A stretch of DNA of 5,562 bases, from NCBI GenBank assembly GCA_030593645.1, contig JAUVGT010000334.1, forward strand, positions 1 through 5,562, written 5' to 3'. Within the stretch, counting starts at the first letter, position 1. Every line of letters begins with the position of its first letter. The notes beneath the pieces were generated by a model, which was not told the origin of the DNA, ran no database searches, and was given only the letters and a program-made list of their open reading frames with translations. The DNA is from Deltaproteobacteria bacterium (GTDB lineage Bacteria; Desulfobacterota; Desulfobacteria; Desulfobacterales; JAUVGT01). This document shows, one piece after another, positions 1 through 4,495 of this stretch. Position numbers and translations under genes: made by a program.

Positions 1-1
1 A

Positions 2-217
2 AAAAAGTACTCAAAAAAAGTGAGAATCATAAAACCCGTGAGTTGTCATACATTCAGGCACAGTTTTGCCACACATTTGCTTGAGGATGGATATGATATC
101 CGGACGGTACAGGAACTTTTGGGGCATAAGGATGTGAGCACTACTATGATTTATACTCATGTATTAAACAGGGGTGGGCGCGCGGTGATCAGTCCGGTGG
201 ATAGGATGAAAGGGTAG
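2..217 (+). CDS. Integron-type tyrosine recombinase (IntI/XerD-like), C-terminal part, cut by left window edge
   Basis: This is the catalytic C-terminus of a site-specific tyrosine recombinase. The frame is open to the left edge, so the gene begins outside the window; the GTG at position 20 is only an internal valine. Counting that valine as residue 1, the HTFRH box gives the catalytic His10 and Arg13, LLGHKD gives His36, and MIYTHV gives the nucleophile Tyr45. The run DIRTVQELLGHKDVSTTMIY and the tail VLNRGG...SPVDRM closely resemble the ends of integron integrases such as IntI1, more than those of XerC/XerD. Integron integrases insert and excise gene cassettes at attI and attC sites. They are usually transcribed away from attI, so any cassette array would lie to the left, outside the window. 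All visible catalytic residues are intact, but whether the whole gene is functional cannot be judged. The stop TAG is followed directly by TGA. Confidence 0.88.
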   Translation, partial: KKYSKKVRIIKPVSCHTFRHSFATHLLEDGYDIRTVQELLGHKDVSTTMIYTHVLNRGGRAVISPVDRMKG

Positions 218-305
218 TGAAAAGCGTTCGAGCAAAAATAAATAATCATTTTTTTATCTGTCACGGGTGTCATTAAAAGTGATGGAAAAGGATTAAATCC
301 ATTTT

Positions 306-418
306 TTCTGGATACCGGATCGGGGTTCGGTATGACGTGGTCCTTGCAGTCATTTCGGCGGCGGCCGGAATACAGAAATTTCATACACTTCTGGACTCCG
401 GCCTCCGCCGGAGTGACG
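306..418. repeat. Three alternating REP-like GC-rich hairpin units
   Basis: Three related imperfect palindromes lie in tandem: 306-337 (forward), 349-377 (inverted) and 389-418 (forward). The shared forward layout is TTCTGGA, then TCCGG or ACCGG, a short loop, CCGGA or CGGTA, then TGACG. Individual stems are ATACCG/CGGTAT (312-317 with 328-333), ATTTCGGC/GCCGGAAT with one G-T wobble (352-359 with 364-371), and a perfect 8-bp ACTCCGGC/GCCGGAGT (395-402 with 407-414) around a CTCC loop. Units 2 and 3 can also pair with each other over their whole length, as in BIME-type arrangements. Repeats of this style are dispersed, non-coding elements in many proteobacterial genomes. A frame can be read through this stretch on either strand, but the hairpins explain the sequence better. 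Confidence 0.75.
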
Positions 419-426
419 GGAAAACG

Positions 427-446
427 AACTTTTTACGAGACCATCA
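427..446 (+). repeat. Solitary end of the MITE-like element found at 1550-1764
   Basis: The 19 bases at 428-446 (ACTTTTTACGAGACCATCA) are identical to 1739-1757, the right end of the palindromic element further along. No matching left end is visible nearby. The fragment sits directly against the third REP-like unit and about 35 bases upstream of the integrase N-terminal remnant. It is probably a truncated copy or a rearrangement scar. Confidence 0.6.
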
Positions 447-480
447 TAATTGAAACCAATTCTAAAAAATGGAGTAATCT

Positions 481-546
481 ATGGAAAAGAATTCGAAGAA
501 GCTTCCCGAACAGGTTAGAGACAAAATCAGGCTGAAACATTATTGA
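481..546 (+). pseudogene. N-terminal remnant (21 codons) of an integron-type integrase
   Basis: The frame reads MEKNSKKLPEQVRDKIRLKH, then Tyr and stop TGA at 544-546. The segment LPEQVRDKIRLKHY matches the opening of integron integrases (pattern L-x-Q-[VL]-R-[DE]-x-I-R-x-x-H-Y), where it begins the N-terminal core-binding domain and is normally followed by S-[IL]-R-T-E. Here the homology stops right after HY, and the following bases (AAAAAAAACAGGCG) do not continue it in any frame. A fair ribosome-binding site, GGAG at 470-473, sits 7 bases before the ATG, as expected for a once-intact gene start. The remnant lies downstream of the C-terminal piece at 2-217 and points the same way, so the two pieces are in the wrong order to be one gene split by an insertion. 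The identification rests on a short stretch but a distinctive one. Confidence 0.6.
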
Positions 547-568
547 AAAAAAACAGGCGTTCATCGTT

Positions 569-1306
569 TCATGGCAGCGTTCCGGTGACAATCAGTTTGT
601 GAATATTGTGCCCTTCACTGCCCATGGTCCAGGAATCCAGGAAGACTGCAATTTTATCCCTGTGTATATAAACCTGATAAATGCCATAGGCATAGGGGCA
701 TTGGCGAGATGGAAACAGCCGTTTATCTTTTTGTAAAATTTTTATTGATTCCTGGTTGATGACTGCCAATGCAAGTATTTTGGGATGGGTATGATTTTGT
801 GCCAATTGGGAACAGTTTGATTGCTTGACTTGAAATTCCTGTAAAATCAACTGGTAATCCATGTTTTTTTTCTTACCTGATGGGTGACTGAATTTGATAT
901 TTCTTGTTATCTTTTTTTTTGAATCGGGTTTTTGATAGTTCAGCGGATTTAAAAAAGTATTGTCCTGATAAACAGGCTTTCCGGTGTTGCCGAATGTAAT
1001 TTTATATCGATCCAGCATTTGGTTGACCTGATTTTGAATATTTGGATACTCTGTATTCCAGGTTTTTTCATTTCCATCCCATATTACAATCGTTTTAACA
1101 AAGTGATTTGCGGCCACGTCCACACATATGATTTTTCTATAGCCCGAGCCTTCCATATCATCATAAAAGGTTGTTTCATAGGCGAAGTATCTTCCATCAT
1201 TTGAGAATCCAATTGTTTTTATACTGGAATATCCTGCTGCAAATGAAATAGCAGGGAAAATGAACGTAAATATACAAACGCAGAGAATTGTATTTTTTTT
1301 TCGCAT
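569..1306 (-). CDS. Predicted secreted protein, DUF2259-like
   Basis: The product is 245 residues from the ATG at 1306-1304. A GTG one codon earlier (1309) is an alternative start; ATG is preferred because the weak purine stretch AAGCGAG then sits at better spacing. Residues 1-23 form a signal peptide: RKKN, a hydrophobic core (ILCVCIFTFIFPAI), and a likely cleavage site after SFA. The mature start contains FSNDGRYFAYE (about 34-44) followed by a YRKIICVDVAAN strand. The C-terminus has YQVYIHRDKIAVFLDSW and a final GSEGHNIHKLIVTGTLP. This N- and C-terminal pattern fits DUF2259, a family of predicted periplasmic or secreted proteins of unknown function. The middle (about 75-175) is lysine- and asparagine-rich and not recognisable. 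The gene looks AT-rich beside the mre genes and lies next to integrase debris, so acquisition by transfer is possible. It has no operon partner. No function is proposed. Confidence 0.8.
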   Translation of the reverse strand: MRKKNTILCVCIFTFIFPAISFAAGYSSIKTIGFSNDGRYFAYETTFYDDMEGSGYRKIICVDVAANHFVKTIVIWDGNEKTWNTEYPNIQNQVNQMLDRYKITFGNTGKPVYQDNTFLNPLNYQKPDSKKKITRNIKFSHPSGKKKNMDYQLILQEFQVKQSNCSQLAQNHTHPKILALAVINQESIKILQKDKRLFPSRQCPYAYGIYQVYIHRDKIAVFLDSWTMGSEGHNIHKLIVTGTLP

Positions 1307-1309
1307 CAC

Positions 1310-1549
1310 CGCTCGCTTAGTTTAGGATCAGAAGAATTGGTGAGTATACTTATCACACAGCTTATTGAATAACAATCATATCTGTTTTTGAGATAGGTTA
1401 TGGAATCCTTTAAATGACATAAGTTAAGTGTTCGTAATAGAAGGTTTGTGAAAATACCGGGTTAAATATTCATATTGACACGACATGTTACCGCAGTTAT
1501 TAGTGAGCAGCATGATGCAAAACCCGATCGGAATACGTCGGGGCGGATT
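1310..1549. other. Intergenic stretch with no recognisable gene
   Basis: Together with the MITE-like element and the promoter region to 1879, this makes about 570 bases without a gene. I see only the candidate minus-strand -10 near 1345, a small CCCGA/TCGGG inverted repeat (1523-1527 with 1538-1542), and a 24-codon frame from ATG 1485 that lacks a ribosome-binding site and runs into the palindromic element. Nothing here continues the integrase remnant. Confidence 0.5.
1343..1371 (-). promoter_or_regulatory. Weak candidate promoter for the DUF2259-like gene
   Basis: On the minus strand a TATACT hexamer (1348-1343) matches the sigma-70 -10 element at 5 of 6 positions and lies about 37 bases before the chosen start. 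The -35 region at 17-base spacing is TATTCA (1371-1366), a poor match. It is reported because it is the best -10 in the gap; it could be fortuitous. Confidence 0.28.
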
Positions 1550-1764
1550 TCAATATTGACGGTTTCGTAATCTGCCGTAGGCGGACCAACTTCTGCGTTG
1601 TGCTGCATTTCGCAATCATTCAACGCCCCGGTTAAATAAAAAACACAGATTTAACAGGGCAGGTCCGATAAGTACGCTTCATGATTACGAAATTTGCATG
1701 CCTTGAATTTGAACTCTTTACGAAACCGTTTAATTCGGACTTTTTACGAGACCATCAATATTGA
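1550..1764. mobile_element. MITE-like non-coding element: 215-bp imperfect palindrome
   Basis: The outer 21 bases (1550-1570 and 1744-1764) are inverted repeats with two mismatches. Each outer end is the self-palindromic decamer TCAATATTGA, so the decamers could instead be a 10-bp target duplication flanking a core of about 195 bp. The pairing continues inward: ATTTCGCAATCAT near 1608-1620 is nearly complementary to the stretch around 1682-1694, and the centre has GTTAAAT (1631-1637) facing ATTTAAC (1649-1655), flanked by CCC and GGG. In the right arm the end motif occurs twice, as GAACTCTTTACGAAACCGTT (1711-1730) and GGACTTTTTACGAGACCATC (1737-1756). No coding frame is present. Size, terminal inverted repeats and lack of coding fit a miniature inverted-repeat element mobilised in trans; the responsible transposase is unknown. 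Confidence 0.65.
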
Positions 1765-1822
1765 ATACAAGTTTGATCGACTGGTTTATCTGCTCCCGAA
1801 AAGAACAGTCGGTCGGTGAAGA

Positions 1823-1851
1823 TTGTTATGGTAAGATCAACCATCTATAAA
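1823..1851 (+). promoter_or_regulatory. Predicted sigma-70 promoter of the EamA permease gene
   Basis: TTGTTA (1823-1828) is separated by exactly 17 bases from TATAAA (1846-1851). This gives 4 of 6 and 5 of 6 consensus matches with ideal spacing. Transcription would start near 1858, just before the AGGAG at 1864-1868, leaving a leader of about 22 bases. The promoter lies outside the palindromic element, so the gene does not depend on it. Confidence 0.55.
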
Positions 1852-1879
1852 ACCATCGAATTTAGGAGCACATATAAAC

Positions 1880-2815
1880 ATGGGTACCGGGTTAATACTT
1901 AGCTTAACAGCAGTCATTCTATGGGGTGTATTGGCCATACCTCTCAAGTTATCTGTTGAATTTATCGATGCAACGACGTTGACCTGGACGCGTTTTACCT
2001 TTGCCTTTCTGTTTACCCTGATCATTCAGGCAAGTTTTGGACGTCTTAAACAATTTCTGACTTTAGAGGTCAAAGATTTTGTGCGGCTTGGTTTGGCCGG
2101 TATTTTTTTAACCGGTAATTACGTGACATTTGTTTGGTGTCTCGAGTACATCGCCCCCGGAACAGCTCAGCTCAACTTTCAGGTTGCACCATTTTATCTG
2201 GCAATTGGAGGTATCCTGTTTTTTAAAGAGCCGGTGAACGCAAAAAAATGGGTGTGTTTCGGCGCGTTAGCCTGCGGGATGCTGATGTTTTTCCATCCGA
2301 GCCTTAATACTTCAGCATCTGACGCCGCTATATTGACCGGCGTTATGATTGTCCAGTTTTCCACCATTTCCTGGTCAATCTACGCTTTAATTCAAAAATC
2401 CATGGGCAGTAAACTCTCCCCGGCCAACAGTCTTATGTTTATTTACTTCCTTGGAATTCTGATATTGCTGCCATGGTCCCACAGTTCGATATTAGGAACT
2501 TTAAATGCCGAGCAGTATGGGATTGTACTTTTTTGCTGCTGTAATACCCTCATCGCCTATGGGGCATTTGCAATGGCATTAAAACGCTGGAAAACCATCC
2601 AGGTTAGCGCTATGCTTGGGTTAACTCCCATTGTGACTTTCATGTCAACAGCGGTTTGTGTTTTATTTCAATGGTGGCCCGATCATATTGTTTCAGACAA
2701 TCTGGAACCGTTGAGTTTTGCGGGAATTGTACTGGTGGTTGCCAGTGTTGCGGGTGTGCAATTTATGAGTGCCGGAAAAACAGTGTTTAAAAAAAAGAGG
2801 TTATCTCCCGATTAG
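1880..2815 (+). CDS. DMT-superfamily permease, EamA (RhaT/YdcZ-like) family
   Basis: The 311-residue protein is an inner-membrane transporter of the drug/metabolite transporter superfamily, with about ten hydrophobic segments in two EamA repeats. The first repeat covers about residues 4-138 and includes the typical LWGVLAIPLK near helix 1, WTRFTFAFLF (36-45), the long APGTAQLNFQVAPFYLAIGG stretch (92-111) and the FFKEP motif (114-118). The second repeat covers about 150-297, with STISWSIYALIQKS (161-174), AYGAFAMAL (226-234) and SAMLGLTPIVTFM (243-255). Length is normal for the family. The C-terminus is basic (KKKR) and probably cytoplasmic. AGGAG at 1864-1868 precedes the ATG by 11 bases. 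Members export or import small metabolites such as amino acids; the substrate cannot be read from the sequence. The gene is monocistronic, with its own predicted promoter, and converges on the tRNA-Pro gene. No plus-strand terminator is visible after its stop. Confidence 0.92.
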   Translation: MGTGLILSLTAVILWGVLAIPLKLSVEFIDATTLTWTRFTFAFLFTLIIQASFGRLKQFLTLEVKDFVRLGLAGIFLTGNYVTFVWCLEYIAPGTAQLNFQVAPFYLAIGGILFFKEPVNAKKWVCFGALACGMLMFFHPSLNTSASDAAILTGVMIVQFSTISWSIYALIQKSMGSKLSPANSLMFIYFLGILILLPWSHSSILGTLNAEQYGIVLFCCCNTLIAYGAFAMALKRWKTIQVSAMLGLTPIVTFMSTAVCVLFQWWPDHIVSDNLEPLSFAGIVLVVASVAGVQFMSAGKTVFKKKRLSPD

Positions 2816-2817
2816 AG

Positions 2818-2854
2818 AATAAAAAAAGCAAGTCACCCTAAAGTTAACTTGCTT
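2818..2854 (-). terminator. Rho-independent terminator of tRNA-Pro
   Basis: Read on the minus strand, AAGCAAGT (2854-2847) pairs perfectly with ACTTGCTT (2833-2826) around a 13-base loop. It is followed by a run of seven T (2827-2821, two of them in the stem), then ATT. It begins 8 bases past the tRNA CCA end, which is the expected place. On the plus strand there is no T-run after the hairpin, so it should not stop the convergent permease transcript efficiently. Confidence 0.8.
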
Positions 2855-2861
2855 AGAAAAT

Positions 2862-2938
2862 TGGTCGGGGCGAGAAGATTTGAACTTCCGACCCCTTGAA
2901 CCCCATTCAAGTGCGCTACCAGACTGCGCTACGCCCCG
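2862..2938 (-). tRNA. tRNA-Pro (anticodon GGG)
   Basis: The minus strand folds as a 77-nt tRNA. The acceptor stem is CGGGGCG with CGCCCCG (2938-2932 with 2872-2866), the discriminator is A, and a CCA end is encoded (2864-2862). The anticodon stem CTTGA/TCAAG encloses the loop ATGGGGT, placing GGG at 2904-2902, which reads CCC (and by wobble CCU) proline codons. The D arm contains TAGCGCAGTCTGGTAGCGCA and the T loop is TTCAAAT. The unpaired-type C at position 1 opposite G72 and the overall sequence resemble E. coli proL. The gene has its own promoter and terminator and does not appear to be disrupted by integration. Confidence 0.96.
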
Positions 2939-2951
2939 ACTCGAGCCACCA

Positions 2952-2980
2952 TAACTAGCACCTTATAAACAGTATGTCAA
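2952..2980 (-). promoter_or_regulatory. Predicted promoter of tRNA-Pro
   Basis: On the minus strand a perfect TTGACA (2980-2975) is followed after 17 bases by TAGTTA (2957-2952), a weak -10. The predicted start near 2945 leaves about 7 bases before the mature tRNA 5' end. The strong -35 and position support the call despite the poor -10; a one-base shift gives AGTTAT instead. Confidence 0.55.
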
Positions 2981-3088
2981 GATTTGATATATTGTTTCAG
3001 GACTGACGCACGAATAATTTTATGATTCGTTTTAATTTCAACAGGTTATTATTTCATTTTGTTCAAATTAACGCGAAGGGTTGTTTCC

Positions 3089-3120
3089 TAACAAATTGAT
3101 ATTCCAATATTTATTTGTTA
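3089..3120. promoter_or_regulatory. 32-bp dyad-symmetric sequence upstream of mreB
   Basis: TAACAAAT (3089-3096) and ATTTGTTA (3113-3120) are perfect inverted repeats. Inside them ATATT (3099-3103) and AATAT (3106-3110) form a second inverted pair around CC, separated from the outer arms by two mismatched positions. It resembles a nested operator, but there is no T-run to make it a terminator. It lies about 330 bases before mreB and 150 bases upstream of the tRNA start, so its target gene, if any, is unclear. Confidence 0.4.
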
Positions 3121-3156
3121 ATGCGTCAGGGCTGATATTATTTTGAAAAATTTTTT

Positions 3157-3196
3157 CCATACCGATTTTTCGTTCACCATACCGATTTTTAGTTCA
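3157..3196. repeat. 20-bp tandem direct repeat, two copies
   Basis: CCATACCGATTTTTCGTTCA (3157-3176) is followed immediately by CCATACCGATTTTTAGTTCA (3177-3196), with one mismatch. The ATACCG and ACCGATT parts are also complementary to CGGTAT (3231-3236) and AATCGGT (3240-3246) just downstream, so the two regions could pair. It may be a pair of binding sites or a slippage duplication. Confidence 0.6.
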
Positions 3197-3283
3197 ATAG
3201 ATCGGCAGTGAGCCGTATGCAATTGCTTGTCGGTATTTGAATCGGTTTTGTTCCTATAATAATCAAAGTATAAAAAAAGATAC

Positions 3284-3313
3284 TTGATAATACTGCCTCA
3301 AGGCATGTGTAAA
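3284..3313 (+). promoter_or_regulatory. Weak alternative promoter upstream of mreB
   Basis: TTGATA (3284-3289) followed after 18 bases by TGTAAA (3308-3313) is a second possible sigma-70 site. A perfect TATAAT also occurs at 3255-3260, but its -35 region is unconvincing (GGTATT at 17 bases). The region is AT-rich, so chance matches are expected. Confidence 0.22.
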
Positions 3314-3357
3314 AAAAATTACATGGTGTAAATTCCCCTTGTAATCATAATATAAAT

Positions 3358-3386
3358 TTGATAGTTATGCTTTTGTCGTTTAGAAA
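3358..3386 (+). promoter_or_regulatory. Candidate promoter of the mreBCD operon
   Basis: TTGATA (3358-3363, 5 of 6) is separated by 17 bases from TAGAAA (3381-3386, 4 of 6). Transcription would start near 3393, giving a leader of about 55 bases that contains the hairpin at 3418-3433. This is the nearest well-spaced pair to mreB, but the AT-rich context lowers its weight. Confidence 0.4.
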
Positions 3387-3417
3387 GATAATAATATCCG
3401 CCTGACGGAAAAATGCA

Positions 3418-3445
3418 GCACTGGTTTCAGTGCGGAATTGAGGAA
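3418..3445 (+). promoter_or_regulatory. mreB leader hairpin and ribosome-binding site
   Basis: GCACTG (3418-3423) pairs with CAGTGC (3428-3433) around a GTTT loop. Six bases later comes the Shine-Dalgarno GAGGAA (3440-3445), only two to three bases from the mreB ATG at 3448, which is closer than usual. A smaller TCCG/CGGA pairing lies just upstream. The stem leaves the ribosome-binding site exposed, so it may act as a 5' stabiliser or an mRNA-binding site. Confidence 0.45.
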
Positions 3446-3447
3446 AT

Positions 3448-4491
3448 ATGAATTTATTTTTTGACAGTATTCTGGGTATGTTTTCAAATGATCTTGCGAT
3501 TGATCTGGGCACGGCCAATACACTTGTTTATGTCAAGGGACGGGGGATTGTACTGAGTGAACCATCTGTTGTGGCTGTTAGTGTTGATGACCGATCCAAA
3601 AATCGTATTCTGGCTGTGGGTACGGAAGCAAAAAAAATGCTGGGCAGAACACCCGGAAGTATCCGTGCGATTCGTCCCATGCGGGACGGTGTTATTGCCG
3701 ATTTTGAAGTGACCGAGGCAATGCTAAGACATTTTATTCGAAAAGTCCATAATCGGCGGGCACTGGTCAGACCCAGGATTATTATTGCCGTGCCTTCCGG
3801 TATTACACAGGTTGAGAAGCGGGCCGTCAAAGAATCCGCCGAATCAGCCGGGGCGCGTGAAGTATTTCTGATTGAAGAACCCATGGCAGCCGCGATCGGG
3901 GCGGACCTTCCGATTGAGGAACCCACCTGCAATATGGTTGTTGATATCGGGGGCGGTACCACTGAAGTCGCTGTGATCTCCCTTGCCGGTATCGTATACA
4001 GCCGCTCCGTAAGGGTGGCAGGGGATAAAATGGATTCCGCGATCATTCAATACATCAAAAGAAAATATAATCTCCTGATTGGTGAAAGAACATCGGAAAT
4101 CATAAAATTAACCATTGGGAACGCATACCCGGATCCACAGAATCTTGAGACCATTGAGGTCAAAGGACGGGATCTTGCGTCCGGAATACCAAAGATCCTG
4201 TCGATCGATTCAGAAGAAATACGTGTAGCCATTTCTGAACAGATCGATTCAATTGTTGAAACTGTTAAAATTGCACTGGAACAGACACCTCCGGAATTAT
4301 CAGCCGATATTGTGGATAGAGGGATCATCCTGACAGGCGGCGGGGCTCTCCTTAAGAATCTGGATAAGCTGATCAGGGAAGAGACCAATCTGCCGATTAC
4401 GGTAACCGAGGATCCGCTATCAACCGTGGCGCTCGGATCCGGCAAGTGTTTAGACAATATTGATGTTCTAAAACAAGTCGTAATTTCTTAA
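3448..4491 (+). CDS. mreB: Rod shape-determining protein MreB (bacterial actin)
   Basis: MreB polymerises with ATP into membrane-bound filaments that guide the elongasome and set rod shape. At 347 residues it has the normal family length. The N-terminus has a short hydrophobic stretch (LFFDSILGMFS) of the kind that anchors MreB to the membrane. Actin-fold nucleotide motifs are intact: phosphate-1 DLGTANTLVY (19-28), the IEEPMAAAIGADLPI connecting segment (142-156), phosphate-2 DIGGGTTEVAV (166-176) and adenosine-site LTGGGALLKNLD (295-306). PSGITQVEKRAV (116-127) is also typical of MreB rather than of other HSP70/actin relatives. GAGGAA precedes the ATG; an internal ATG at codon 11 would remove the anchor and is less likely. 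It is first of an mreB-mreC-mreD operon, ending 4 bases before mreC. Confidence 0.98.
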   Translation: MNLFFDSILGMFSNDLAIDLGTANTLVYVKGRGIVLSEPSVVAVSVDDRSKNRILAVGTEAKKMLGRTPGSIRAIRPMRDGVIADFEVTEAMLRHFIRKVHNRRALVRPRIIIAVPSGITQVEKRAVKESAESAGAREVFLIEEPMAAAIGADLPIEEPTCNMVVDIGGGTTEVAVISLAGIVYSRSVRVAGDKMDSAIIQYIKRKYNLLIGERTSEIIKLTIGNAYPDPQNLETIEVKGRDLASGIPKILSIDSEEIRVAISEQIDSIVETVKIALEQTPPELSADIVDRGIILTGGGALLKNLDKLIREETNLPITVTEDPLSTVALGSGKCLDNIDVLKQVVIS

Positions 4492-4495
4492 TCCA

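Noticed and set aside
332..535. A 67-codon plus-strand frame, and a 75-codon minus-strand frame over 157-384
   Set aside because: Both are read through the GC-rich hairpin repeats and have no protein-family features. The plus-strand frame also overlaps the integrase remnant in another frame.
1485..1559. 24-codon frame starting at ATG 1485
   Set aside because: No ribosome-binding site, no recognisable sequence, and it ends inside the terminal repeat of the MITE-like element.
1625..1660. GTTAAAT...ATTTAAC, matching the GTTRRRY and RYYYAAC core boxes of integron attC sites
   Set aside because: The boxes are in the opposite order to an attC site, which reads RYYYAAC first and GTTRRRY last, on either strand. 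They are only 11 bases apart and form the centre of the larger palindromic element.
1837..2025. Minus-strand frame over the permease start, plus frames at 1019-1204 and 5078-5332
   Set aside because: Each is antisense to a well-supported coding region and shows no independent coding evidence.
2826..2854. The AAGCAAGT/ACTTGCTT inverted repeat as a recombination or attachment site next to the tRNA
   Set aside because: The T-run and its position just past the tRNA CCA end explain it fully as an intrinsic terminator. No direct repeat of the tRNA 3' end is seen in the window.
3528..4457. Long minus-strand frames opposite mreB (3528-4046, 3844-4050 and 4047-4457)
   Set aside because: They are antisense shadows of a strongly conserved gene, with no family signature or start context.
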